A DNA stretch of 41,506 bases from Pseudomonas donghuensis (GTDB lineage Bacteria; Pseudomonadota; Gammaproteobacteria; Pseudomonadales; Pseudomonadaceae). A model generated the notes under the pieces. The model saw only the letters and a list, made by a program, of their open reading frames with translations, ran no database searches and was not told the origin of the DNA. Positions 29,361-38,146 of this stretch are shown piece after piece. A program made the translations under genes and the position numbers. How positions within the stretch are numbered: position 1 is the first letter of the stretch; each line of letters begins with the position of its first letter. The DNA lies in NCBI RefSeq assembly GCF_000259195.1, contig NZ_AJJP01000193.1, positions 1 to 41,506 of the forward strand. Direction: 5' to 3'.

Positions 29361-32300
29361 CTAGAAGTCGCGCTTGTAGAAGATATCCAGGGAGCTGGCC
29401 AGACCACTGGCCGCCTCCAGGTAGACTTTCTTGCTGAGCTTGTAACGCAGGGCAATGGTGTTGGCCGGCTCGAACACCCCAACGCCGTAACGCAGGCTCA
29501 AACGCTCGGTCAGGTTACCGCTGGCGACTACCGCAGTGCTATTGCCGCTGCCCTGGGTGTCGAGCTGGAAGTCATCGATACCCAGGCTCGAGGCCAGGCT
29601 GCCGGTGATCCCGGCGCTGCCTGCCAGGCCCAGGCCGAGCGCGGCTTCAGCGAGCATGTTGTTGTCTTCCCCGGTAGTACCCAGTGGCCGCCCGAGCACC
29701 AGGTAGGACAACGCCTGCTCCTGGCTCATGGCCGGCTCCGAGAACACCTGGGTGGTGGGCTGTTCGGCACTGCCGCTCAAGCGGATACCGGCAATCACAT
29801 CATCGGTCTTGCGAATGGCCTCGATGTCCAGGTAAGGCTGGTCGATGGGGCCGGCAAACAGCAAGCGCGCGCGGCGGATGGTCAGGCGTTGGCCATAGGC
29901 GCGGTAGCGGCCGTCGGCCAGGCTCAGTTCGCCGCGGGTATCGAGGTTGTCACCGATGTGCACGTGCCCCAGCAGGTTGGCGGTCAGGCCGAAGCCGCTG
30001 AACGAGAGTTTTTCCTGACCGACCTGGACGTCGATATCCATGGCCATGGCCATCGGCGGTTTGCCCTCCTCGGTCTGATGACCAAGGATCACCGTATCGT
30101 CGGAAACCTTGACCGTGGACGGCGGTAACTCACGCACGGTGATTTTGCCCTTGGGTACCCGCACCTTGCCGGTCACCGCGAGCTTGTCGTCAATCAGGCT
30201 GATTTTCAGGTCCGGAGCGACTTCCAGTGCCGCATAGGGCTCAACATTGACCGGCAGCTGCTGGCCCTGCAGCGCCAGGTTGACAGTCAGTGCCTGGCCC
30301 CAGCCAATCTGCCCGTTCAGGCTGCCCTGGCCAGCATCACCGCTTTTCCAGCGGCCGTTGAGCTGGACCTGTTCGCCAGCGATCAGTGCCTGCAATTGCA
30401 GATCCTCAAGGCTGATCGGCAGCTCCGAGCCGCTGATTTCGCCACGCGCAAGGTTCAGGCTGCCATTGACCTGGGGCGCCAGCAAAGTGCCGGACAGGCG
30501 CCCGCTGCCGTTGAGCTGGCCATTCAAGCGTTCGACCATCGGCGCGAACGGGCGGCCAATGGCCAGGTCCAGGCCACTGAGGCGGAAGTCACCGCTCAGG
30601 GGTTTGTTTTTGGCCAGCGGATCAAGCCGGATATTGACCGCCAGCTCGCCGAGCTTGTCGCCCAGGAAATCCAGACGGGTGTCGATGCGTCGCGGGCCCA
30701 GGGTGCTTTGCAGGCGCAGGGTCTGGTAGGGGAAGTCCAGCCAGCGGTCCTTTTCGCGCACCCGCAGGGTACCGCCGCTGGCATCGATGAGGACAGTGCC
30801 CTTGGGCCCGCTGGCCGGAACATCGAGGTTGATGTCGGCATTGAGCAGGCCCTGCCAGGCAAAGTCCTTGGGCAGCCACTGCGCCAGGCTTTGCAACGGG
30901 AACTGCTTGAGGTGGTAGCGCAGGCGCGGCTCGGGCGCCAGACGCTGATCTTCGCCACACAGGCTGGCCTGGCCGGAACGCCAGCAATGGGCGCTGAAAT
31001 CCACTTGCCCACTGGCCAGGCGCTGCAGTTTCGCCGGTGCCTGCAGGCGCCAGTCCTGGCCGCCGGCCTGGATTTCACCACTGGCCAGGCGACCGCGCCA
31101 GTTGCCCTTGTCCAGTTGCCCGTCCAGGCCCAGGTCCAGCTTGAGCTGCGGCCCGTCCAGGGCCAGTTGCAGCTTTTGCTGGCGAATGTCACCTGCCCCC
31201 TTGGCGGTGAGCATGCCAAGGGGGGTGTCACCCAGGCGAATGCCGCCGGCCTGCAGGTCGATAAGCGCGCGTTGCGCGTTGTCCAGACGCGCATCCAGGC
31301 TCAGGCGCTGTACACGGTTGTCGGCCTGGGCCAATTGCTGGCCCTGCAGAACGAAGCTGCCCTGGGGCGCCTGCAAGGTTCCGGTAACCTCCAGCCGCCC
31401 TTTGACCTGGCCTTGCAACTGCGGCCAGAGTTGGCCCAGGCGCGGCAGGTTGAGATCGATCTGCCCGGCCAGACGCTGTTGCAGGCTGCCGCTGCCATTG
31501 ATCTGGTTGTCGCCCAGGCGGATGTCCAGGGTGCCCAGGGTCCATTGCTGCCCTGCCCCTTGTGCCACCGCCTTGAGTACGGCGGGCTGGCCGCGCAGGC
31601 GGCCCTTGAGGTCAAGGTCGGCATCCAGGCGCAACTCGCCGTTTTTCATTTCACCCTTGCTGCGCAACGGGCCCGCCAGGGTGCCGGGCAATTCGGCCAG
31701 CCAGTACGCCGGGTTCAGCGCCGACAGCTCCAGCGCCGCATCCCAGGCCAGGCCATCGGCAAACTGCACGCCGACACTGCCGGCGGCCTTGCCCTGGCCG
31801 GCACTGAGCAACAATTGCGGCAAGCTGACCTGCTTGAGGTCGCCCTTGAACGGGCTGCTCAGGCTGAAGGCGCCGGCCGGGCCGTCCAGGTCACCTTTGA
31901 ACTCGCCCTGGTAGTTGCCATCACGGTACTGCACCTGGCCGTTGAAGCGGCGCAGGGTAACGTCGGGCGCTTGCTCCAGCGGATACAGGCGCAACCAGGG
32001 GAAATCCAGCCAGTCGATGCTGGCTTCAGCACTCGGGCCTTGCTGCCAGTCGGCCTTGGCCTTGAGCTTGAGCGCCTGCTCGGCGCTGGCGCTGAGGTCC
32101 AGGGTGCTGAGCTCGGCACCTTTGGCATCGACCCGGCCTTGCAGATTGAGCGCCACCGGCCCCTGCTCGGCGGGCAGGCTGGCTGAACCCAGCAACTGAT
32201 AGCCGCTTTGCAGGTTACCCTTGGCGCTCAGTTGCAGCGTGTTCAGTTGCAGGGTGTCAGGCAGCTCGGCCGAGGGTTTGAAGGCCTCGCTGCTGATCTG

Positions 32301-33035
32301 CAGGTGCGCCGGCAGGTTGTCGGCCAGGGCTTGCAGCTCGCCGGACAGGCGCGCGTGCAGGTAACCGCTGCTGTCAGCCTTGAGCCTGAGGGTTTTCTGC
32401 AGGTCGCCGTCCACCTGCAATGCCAGTTGCCAGGGCTGTCCGTCGACACTCGGCAACTGCAGTTGCCCCTTGGCCTGCAACGGCCAATCGGCTTCGGGCT
32501 TGAGCAACCCCTGCAGGTTCAGCTTGAGCTCATCGCGCTGCAGTTGCAGGCTGTCGATCTGCAGCCCGCCCGAGGTCCAATGCGCGGCCAGTTGCAATTG
32601 GCTGAGCTGTTCATTGCCGTCCAGGCGCAGATGGCCGATACGCACCTGGCCCAACTCGATGGCCACGGGTAGCTTGAGTGCCGGCAGTTGCAACGGCCCG
32701 CTATCAGGCTTCGGCTCGCCGGGTGCGAAGGCCAGGTTGACCTGATCGGCTTGCAACTGATCGATGCACAGGGTCATGCGCAGCAGGCAGGCCGGCGACC
32801 AGGCCAGTACCGGCGCCACCAACTCGACCCGATCGCCGCCTTGTGCCCACAGCAAGCGCTCGGCTTGCCACTGCCCGGCCAGACGCCCCTGGAAGTTATC
32901 CAGCTGCAGCCCCGGCATCTGCTCCAGGGCCCAGCGGCTGCCGGCCTGGGTACCGAGCACCAGGCCCAGACCCAGCACCACCAGCATGAGCAAGGCCAGC
33001 AGGCCAAGAACGATGAATTTGATAACGCGACTCAC
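29361..33035 (-). CDS. tamB: Translocation and assembly module protein TamB
   Basis: Very long periplasm-spanning protein, 1224 residues, anchored in the inner membrane by an N-terminal helix (VLGLLALLMLVVLGLGLVLG). The long middle part is a repetitive beta structure, thought to form a groove that carries lipids or helps outer-membrane protein assembly. The C-terminal TamB (DUF490) domain is present (GRYRAYGQRLTIRRARLLF...LSYLVLGRPLG), ending YKRDF. It starts with GTG overlapping the tamA stop (GTGA), so translation is coupled. Length and order are typical of the family. Confidence 0.95.
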   Translation of the reverse strand: MSRVIKFIVLGLLALLMLVVLGLGLVLGTQAGSRWALEQMPGLQLDNFQGRLAGQWQAERLLWAQGGDRVELVAPVLAWSPACLLRMTLCIDQLQADQVNLAFAPGEPKPDSGPLQLPALKLPVAIELGQVRIGHLRLDGNEQLSQLQLAAHWTSGGLQIDSLQLQRDELKLNLQGLLKPEADWPLQAKGQLQLPSVDGQPWQLALQVDGDLQKTLRLKADSSGYLHARLSGELQALADNLPAHLQISSEAFKPSAELPDTLQLNTLQLSAKGNLQSGYQLLGSASLPAEQGPVALNLQGRVDAKGAELSTLDLSASAEQALKLKAKADWQQGPSAEASIDWLDFPWLRLYPLEQAPDVTLRRFNGQVQYRDGNYQGEFKGDLDGPAGAFSLSSPFKGDLKQVSLPQLLLSAGQGKAAGSVGVQFADGLAWDAALELSALNPAYWLAELPGTLAGPLRSKGEMKNGELRLDADLDLKGRLRGQPAVLKAVAQGAGQQWTLGTLDIRLGDNQINGSGSLQQRLAGQIDLNLPRLGQLWPQLQGQVKGRLEVTGTLQAPQGSFVLQGQQLAQADNRVQRLSLDARLDNAQRALIDLQAGGIRLGDTPLGMLTAKGAGDIRQQKLQLALDGPQLKLDLGLDGQLDKGNWRGRLASGEIQAGGQDWRLQAPAKLQRLASGQVDFSAHCWRSGQASLCGEDQRLAPEPRLRYHLKQFPLQSLAQWLPKDFAWQGLLNADINLDVPASGPKGTVLIDASGGTLRVREKDRWLDFPYQTLRLQSTLGPRRIDTRLDFLGDKLGELAVNIRLDPLAKNKPLSGDFRLSGLDLAIGRPFAPMVERLNGQLNGSGRLSGTLLAPQVNGSLNLARGEISGSELPISLEDLQLQALIAGEQVQLNGRWKSGDAGQGSLNGQIGWGQALTVNLALQGQQLPVNVEPYAALEVAPDLKISLIDDKLAVTGKVRVPKGKITVRELPPSTVKVSDDTVILGHQTEEGKPPMAMAMDIDVQVGQEKLSFSGFGLTANLLGHVHIGDNLDTRGELSLADGRYRAYGQRLTIRRARLLFAGPIDQPYLDIEAIRKTDDVIAGIRLSGSAEQPTTQVFSEPAMSQEQALSYLVLGRPLGTTGEDNNMLAEAALGLGLAGSAGITGSLASSLGIDDFQLDTQGSGNSTAVVASGNLTERLSLRYGVGVFEPANTIALRYKLSKKVYLEAASGLASSLDIFYKRDF

Positions 33036-34774
33036 AGTTCCGGCCCCATGGAGAAGTGCAGACGCAAACCGCCGTCGTCATCCAGCGCGCGGGCCAGATC
33101 CAGACGCAGCGGTCCGACCGGAGACACCCAGCGCACACCGATACCGACACCGGTCTTGAGGCTGGGAAGCTCCAGATTATTGAATGAATTGCCCTGGTCG
33201 ATGAAGGTCGCCACCCGCCACTTTTCTGCAACCGAATACTGGTACTCGGCACTGCCGGCCACCAGGTAACGGCCGCCAATACGATCGCCGTCGGAGTTTT
33301 TCGGTGACAGGGTCTGGTAGTCGTAGCCTCGCACGCTCTGGTCGCCACCGGCAAAGAAGCGCAACGAGGGCGGAACCGAATTCTTGTAGCTGTTGGTGGC
33401 GCTGCCGCCGAACTGCACACGGCCGAGAAAGCGATGATTCTGGCCCAGAGTGGTCAGGCCCTTGAGCAGCACATTGGCATGCAGCAGGTTGGTGTCGGAG
33501 ACCAGTCCCTGCTTGGCCGCCTGCACATCGAACTGCAGGCGATAGCCATTGTGCGGGTCGATGCGATTATCGCTGCGCAGGTAGGAATAGCTGATGCCGG
33601 GCATCAGCAGGTTGCTCAGGCCCGAATCGTCACCGAGCTTGTACTCTTCGCGCTGGTACTTGAGCGAAATGACCCGCTGCCAGCCGCTGGGCAGCTTGCT
33701 GTGCCATTCCGGGCCGACCGTGAGCAGCTTGCTCAAGGTATCGGTGCCGGCGATTTCTTCGTTCTGGTAACCACCGGCAAAACGCAGTTTGTCGGTCAGC
33801 GGCGGGTCGAGCGGGATGTCGTACCACAGGCCGACGTTCTGCCGTGGCGCCGACAGTTCGGTTTCCCAGCCGTAGCTGTGACCTTGCGGGTTGACCCAGT
33901 GGCGAGTCCAGTTGGCCTTGCCGCGCGGCCCGACGTCGGTCGAAAAACCCAGGCCCAGGCCCATGGTCCGCGGTTTGCGGGTGTCGAGCTGAACGGCCAC
34001 CGGGATGCTCTGCTCGATAGCGGCAGTGGGCGCGGCATCGACCCGTACGCCTTCGAAGTAGCCGCTCGACTGCAGGGCATTGTTGAGCTCGGCGATCAGC
34101 TCGGAGTCGTAGGGCGTGTCAGCCTTGAACGGCACCATGCGGTGCAGCAGGTCTTCATCGAGCGGCGTATCGCCAGCAAAGCTGACCTTGCCCAGGCGGT
34201 AGCGCGGACCACTGTCGTAGATCAGCTCGATATCGGCAACGCCAGCCTGGGGGTCGACCGCCAGGCGCTGGCGGACGAAGCGGCCACTGAAAAACCCGTA
34301 GCGCGAGGCCTGGTTCTGGATCAGGCGCTTGGCGTCTTCGTAGTGGCCATGGTTGAGCACCGCGCCTGAGCGCAACGCCTTGCTGTCGGGAATGCGGAAG
34401 GCCTTGAGTTCACTGGCCGGGCCATCGATGCGAATGGTCACATCACGCAAGTGCACCGGCTCGCCTGGGTCGATCGTCAATACCAGCTGCGGGCCCTTGT
34501 CGGCCTTGGCCGGCGGTTTGACCTCGCTGTCGATCTGCGCCTGGTAATAGCCCAGGGCCTGGGAGGCCTTGCGTGCCTGCTCGACTGCGCCGCGACTGAA
34601 GCGCAGCAGCGCCTCTTCATCGCGTTTACCAAGGCTGCCGATATAGCCTTCGACATTGGCCTTGAGTTCGTTATTGGCAGGTTTGACCCGGACAACCAGC
34701 TCGCTTTGCGCATACGCGCCGATGCTGGCAACCCATAGAATCAAACCGCAGGTAAATCGTCCTGAATACGTCAT
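33032..34774 (-). CDS. tamA: Translocation and assembly module outer-membrane protein TamA
   Basis: Outer-membrane Omp85-family protein, 580 residues, partner of TamB. A signal peptide of about 22 residues ends GAYA. Three POTRA-like segments follow (about 25-260, for example DSGPRYRLGKVSFAGDTPLDEDLL), then a 16-strand barrel. The Omp85 motif region FFAGGDQSVRGYDYQTLSP and GGRYLVAGSAEYQY are clear. No strong ribosome site precedes ATG34774. It follows a GNAT gene by 66 bases on the same strand and overlaps tamB. Confidence 0.93.
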   Translation of the reverse strand: MTYSGRFTCGLILWVASIGAYAQSELVVRVKPANNELKANVEGYIGSLGKRDEEALLRFSRGAVEQARKASQALGYYQAQIDSEVKPPAKADKGPQLVLTIDPGEPVHLRDVTIRIDGPASELKAFRIPDSKALRSGAVLNHGHYEDAKRLIQNQASRYGFFSGRFVRQRLAVDPQAGVADIELIYDSGPRYRLGKVSFAGDTPLDEDLLHRMVPFKADTPYDSELIAELNNALQSSGYFEGVRVDAAPTAAIEQSIPVAVQLDTRKPRTMGLGLGFSTDVGPRGKANWTRHWVNPQGHSYGWETELSAPRQNVGLWYDIPLDPPLTDKLRFAGGYQNEEIAGTDTLSKLLTVGPEWHSKLPSGWQRVISLKYQREEYKLGDDSGLSNLLMPGISYSYLRSDNRIDPHNGYRLQFDVQAAKQGLVSDTNLLHANVLLKGLTTLGQNHRFLGRVQFGGSATNSYKNSVPPSLRFFAGGDQSVRGYDYQTLSPKNSDGDRIGGRYLVAGSAEYQYSVAEKWRVATFIDQGNSFNNLELPSLKTGVGIGVRWVSPVGPLRLDLARALDDDGGLRLHFSMGPEL

Positions 34775-34840
34775 AGGCGCGGATGCTACCAGAGCTTGGC
34801 GGCAGCATGGAGCCCGAGGTTTTCCTCACTGCTACGCAAT

Positions 34841-35491
34841 TCAGGCCGATACCTGCTGTGACGACTGCGGATTGGGGTGAAAGAACACGTGTTCGCGGAC
34901 CGGGCCTACAGCGATCTCGCCAATTTCCTGGTAGCCCTGACGCTGGTAAAACGCCAGGTAGTGCTCGTTGCCGGTGTCCAGCACCACGCCTTGGGAATGC
35001 TCATCCACGGCACACCAGTCGTGCACAGCCTGTAACAACTGTTCGCCGTAGTGCTTGCCCTGAAACTGCGGGTGGATCCCCAGCAGCGGCAGTACATGCA
35101 CCGCGTCACTGGGCAGACAGGCCGCCAGCGCAGCCTGGTAATCCAGGTAGCGGCGGGTACAGCGAAACCCGGTGCTGAGCACCATGCGCATGCGCCAGGC
35201 CCAGCTTTCGGTGATGCCCAGACGCCGCTGCGGCGGGGCAATCAGGGCGATGCCGATCAAGCGGTCTTCAACCAGCAGGCCAATGGCGGGTAAATCCTGG
35301 AGAAAATGCTGCTTGACCCGCTCGCGCACGGTGGCGCGAATACGCTGGTCGAACCCGGGACGCTGGGCCTCGAACAGAAAGGCAAAGGTCGGTTCGTGGC
35401 GATAGGCGTGATACAACAGGGAGCGCGCCTCGCGGCTGTAGCCGCCATCGAGCAGACGGACTTCAGCCGGTGCGGCAGTCGATTCGGGCAT
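34841..35491 (-). CDS. GNAT-family N-acetyltransferase
   Basis: Acetyl-CoA-dependent transferase, 216 residues, substrate unknown. The acetyl-CoA binding motif is visible as LPLLGIHPQFQGKHYGEQLL, preceded by the long helical N-terminal half. NEHYLAFYQRQGYQEIGEI is the usual C-terminal strand-helix-strand. ATG35491 is selected because GGAGG lies 9 bases upstream; ATG35521 in the same frame has a poorly spaced site. Same strand as tamA, 66 bases ahead, so co-transcription with tamAB is possible. Confidence 0.87.
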   Translation of the reverse strand: MPESTAAPAEVRLLDGGYSREARSLLYHAYRHEPTFAFLFEAQRPGFDQRIRATVRERVKQHFLQDLPAIGLLVEDRLIGIALIAPPQRRLGITESWAWRMRMVLSTGFRCTRRYLDYQAALAACLPSDAVHVLPLLGIHPQFQGKHYGEQLLQAVHDWCAVDEHSQGVVLDTGNEHYLAFYQRQGYQEIGEIAVGPVREHVFFHPNPQSSQQVSA

Positions 35492-35653
35492 GCTGGCAAA
35501 CCTCCGGAAATGGGCATTCATTGCCTTTGAGGTGTGCGGGGTGCCAACGTTCACCTCGTGCCACAGGTTAGCAACCTCTCGAGTGGATCGCCATGCTGGC
35601 CGACGTCGCCGATGTCGGCTAGGATCCTGGGTTTTACCAGGATTGTGCTGCCC

Positions 35654-36466
35654 ATGAAGATCGTCTCGTTCAACATCAATGGCCTGCGTGCCCGGCCCCA
35701 CCAGTTGGCGGCGTTGATCGAAAAGCACCAGCCCGACGTCATCGGCCTGCAGGAAACCAAAGTCAGCGACGAGCAGTTCCCGCTCGCTGAGGTCCAGGCC
35801 CTGGGCTACCACGTGCACTTTCATGGCCAGAAGGGCCACTACGGCGTCGCCCTGCTCTCGCGCCAGGCGCCACTGAGCCTGCACAAGGGTTTCAGCACCG
35901 ATGAAGAAGAAGCCCAGCGACGCTTCATCTGGGGCACCTTCGCTGATGCCGATGGCACCCCGATCACCATCATGAACGGCTACTTTCCCCAGGGCGAGAG
36001 CCGCGACCACCCAACCAAGTTCCCGGCCAAGCAGCGCTTTTACAGCGACCTGCAGACACTGCTCGAGACCCAGTTCCAGAACGACCAGCCGTTGCTGGTG
36101 ATGGGGGATGTGAACATTTCGCCGGAAGACTGCGACATTGGCATCGGCGCCGACAACGCCAAGCGCTGGCTGAAGACCGGCAAGTGCAGCTTCCTGCCGG
36201 AAGAGCGCGAGTGGATGGCGCGTCTGAAGAGCTGGGGCCTGGTCGACAGCTTCCGCCACCTGCACCCGGAAGTGGCTGACCGTTTCAGCTGGTTCGACTA
36301 CCGCAGCCGCGGCTTTGAAGACGAGCCCAAACGCGGCCTGCGCATCGACCTGATCATGGCCTCCCAGGGGCTGCTGCCACGGATCAAGGATGCCGGGGTC
36401 GACTATGACCTGCGCGGGATGGAAAAACCTTCGGACCACGCGCCGATCTGGCTTGAGCTGGGCTAG
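35654..36466 (+). CDS. xthA: Exodeoxyribonuclease III
   Basis: AP endonuclease and 3'-5' exonuclease of base-excision repair, 270 residues. The fold motifs of the exonuclease III family are intact: FNINGLRAR (Asn7), LQETK (Glu34 region), [25 protein letters not shown] and the terminal [10 protein letters not shown] with the catalytic Asp-His. ATG35654 starts the standard N-terminus [14 protein letters not shown] (35639-35642) is a rather distant ribosome site. A TAGGAT sequence at 35620-35625 may be a -10. Divergent from the GNAT gene. Confidence 0.96.
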   Translation: MKIVSFNINGLRARPHQLAALIEKHQPDVIGLQETKVSDEQFPLAEVQALGYHVHFHGQKGHYGVALLSRQAPLSLHKGFSTDEEEAQRRFIWGTFADADGTPITIMNGYFPQGESRDHPTKFPAKQRFYSDLQTLLETQFQNDQPLLVMGDVNISPEDCDIGIGADNAKRWLKTGKCSFLPEEREWMARLKSWGLVDSFRHLHPEVADRFSWFDYRSRGFEDEPKRGLRIDLIMASQGLLPRIKDAGVDYDLRGMEKPSDHAPIWLELG

Positions 36467-36480
36467 TTCAGACGCAGCCC

Positions 36481-36570
36481 CTGTGGGAGCAGCTTGCCAG
36501 CGATGAGACCCGGCTGGCCAAGCACGGTATCAGCCGTGGAAAAGCATCGCCGGCAAGCCGGCTCCCACAG
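36481..36570. repeat. REP doublet (REPIN-like) after xthA
   Basis: CTGTGGGAGC (36481-36490) and GCTCCCACAG (36561-36570) are perfect inverted 10-bp ends. Each is joined to a CTTGCCAGCGATG or CATCGCCGGCAAGCCGG stem, so two REPs face each other and can fold into one long hairpin, the REPIN arrangement. No RAYT transposase gene is in the window. It may also stop transcription from xthA. Confidence 0.85.
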
Positions 36571-36595
36571 GATTGGGCGCAGGTTGGCAAAAACG

Positions 36596-36627
36596 CTGTC
36601 ATCTTTTGGTCACCCTTCCGTCTTAAT
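36596..36627 (+). promoter_or_regulatory. Candidate Pho box and promoter of the PstS-OmpA fusion gene
   Basis: Three 7-mers at an 11-bp period, CTGTCAT (36596-36602), TGGTCAC (36607-36613) and CCGTCTT (36618-36624), follow the PhoB repeat CTGTCAT with 4-base spacers; matches are 7/7, 5/7 (allowing final C) and 5/7. A -10-like CTTAAT (36622-36627) follows. The ATG is about 38 bases further on. Confidence 0.6.
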
Positions 36628-36664
36628 CTCCCGGCACACCCTTTGCCCATGAGTGCCAGACGGC

Positions 36665-37981
36665 ATGTTGCGCCACCTCTCCCTGCTTGTGCTTTGCCTG
36701 TTCCCGCTGATTGGCGCCGCTGCCCCGCAGGCGCAATTGCGTATCCAGGGCTCCAACACCATCGGTGCCGCGTTGGCACCGGCGCTGGTCACAGGCTTGC
36801 TCGAGCAACAAGGCGCCAGTGCCATCAGCATCGTCAGTGGCGACGCCGCCAACGAACGCCAGGTCCGTGCCCGAGACAGTAACGGCCAGGCCTTGCGCAT
36901 CGATATCGCCGCCCACGGATCCAGTACCGGTTTCACCGCACTCAAGTCCGGCCAGGCGGAACTGGCTGCCTCCTCCCGTCCGATCAAGCCGGTTGAGCTG
37001 AGCGAGCTGCAAGCCCTGGGTGACCTCAACAGTGCCGCCGCCGAGCAGGTCATTGCCCTGGATGGTGTCGCGGTGATCGTCCACCCCGACAACCCGTTGC
37101 CGCAGCTGACCACTGTCCAGCTGGCACAGGTTTTTTCCGGGCAAATCCGCAATTGGGAGCAATTGGGTATCGGCAGCGGCCCCATCAACCTGTACGCCCG
37201 CGATGACCGCTCCGGGACCTTCGAAACCTTCAAGGCCCTGGTGCTCGACCCAGCACAACACCCCCTGGCCGACACTGCCCGGCGCTTCGAATCGGCCGAG
37301 CAACTGGCCAGCCAGGTGCTCGGCGATCGCCAGGCCATCGGCTTCAGCAGCCTGGCCACGGTGCATGGCGCCAAGGTCGTGGCGATTGCCGACGGTGCGT
37401 CCCAGGCCATGCTGCCGACACCGGCCCTGGTGGCCAGCGAAGACTATCCGCTGTCGCGACGGTTGTTCTTTTATCTGCCGCCCGGTCAGGCCAATCCACT
37501 GGCCCGCGCCCTGGTCGAGTTCGCCCAAAGCGCCCAGGGCCAGGCCATCGTTACCCATAACGGCTTCGTCGGCCAGCAGGTGCAGAGCATCAAGGTACAG
37601 CCACGCAAGGAGATGCCCCGCCGCTACCTTGACCTGGCCAGCGATGCCCGGCGCCTGTCGGTGAATTTTCGCTTCCAGGAGGGCAACGCCAGCCTCGACA
37701 ACAAGGCCCTGCGCGATGTGCAACGGGTGGTCCAGTACCTGCAGGCGCAGCACAAGCTGGCCAACAAGGTGGTGCTGGTGGGGTTTGGCGATGCCAAGGA
37801 TGACCCGCAGCGCGCCGCCCTGCTCTCGCGGCTGCGAGCCATGGCGGTGCGTCGGGAACTGGCCCGCAGCGGCGTTGAACTGCGCGAGATCATCGGCCTG
37901 GGCGATGAACTGCCGGTGGCGGCCAACACCGCCGAACAAGGGCGGATCCGCAATCGCCGCGTCGAGGTGTGGGTCTACTGA
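36665..37981 (+). CDS. PstS-like phosphate-binding domain fused to OmpA C-terminal domain
   Basis: Exported protein of 438 residues with a signal peptide ending GAAA or PQA. Residues 24-305 are a PstS-type binding protein: GSNT (29-32), GSSTG (85-89) and DRSGT (182-186) are the phosphate-contact loops. Residues 330-438 are an OmpA/MotB peptidoglycan-binding domain: NFRF (334), GFGD with Asp376, LSRLRA with Arg391, and GRIRNRRVEVWV. A binding protein tied to the cell wall is an unusual design. ATG36665 is preferred because the signal peptide then starts directly; GTG36653 is possible, and neither has a good ribosome site. No ABC transporter genes adjoin it. Sensing or buffering of phosphate is inferred. 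Confidence 0.88.
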   Translation: MLRHLSLLVLCLFPLIGAAAPQAQLRIQGSNTIGAALAPALVTGLLEQQGASAISIVSGDAANERQVRARDSNGQALRIDIAAHGSSTGFTALKSGQAELAASSRPIKPVELSELQALGDLNSAAAEQVIALDGVAVIVHPDNPLPQLTTVQLAQVFSGQIRNWEQLGIGSGPINLYARDDRSGTFETFKALVLDPAQHPLADTARRFESAEQLASQVLGDRQAIGFSSLATVHGAKVVAIADGASQAMLPTPALVASEDYPLSRRLFFYLPPGQANPLARALVEFAQSAQGQAIVTHNGFVGQQVQSIKVQPRKEMPRRYLDLASDARRLSVNFRFQEGNASLDNKALRDVQRVVQYLQAQHKLANKVVLVGFGDAKDDPQRAALLSRLRAMAVRRELARSGVELREIIGLGDELPVAANTAEQGRIRNRRVEVWVY

Positions 37982-38061
37982 GCTGCCGAATGCTGGCCTG
38001 GGCAAACAATTGTTACAGGCTCGATTGGGCGCTCACCCTCCCCGGGGCTAGGCTTGTCCTT

Positions 38062-38125
38062 AGTGACGCCGGGCCCCTCTGACGGCTGCCAAGCCGCCAT
38101 GTCGGAGTCACTGTTGCTCAGCAAC
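38062..38125 (+). other. Structured leader upstream of the TerC-family gene
   Basis: AGTGAC (38062-38067) can pair with GTCACT (38107-38112) around an inner stem CTCTGAC/GTCGGAG (38077-38083 with 38101-38107) topped by GGCT-GCCA-AGCC. A separate hairpin GTTGC-TCA-GCAAC (38113-38125) follows, then AAGGAGG. The family is often controlled by manganese riboswitches, but I cannot match the known conserved bases. Confidence 0.35.
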
Positions 38126-38146
38126 GTCGACATCAAGGAGGGGCTC

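Noticed and set aside
37985..38146. Manganese (yybP-ykoY) riboswitch before the TerC-family gene
   Set aside because: The conserved loop sequences of the aptamer are not recognisable, so only a structured leader is reported.
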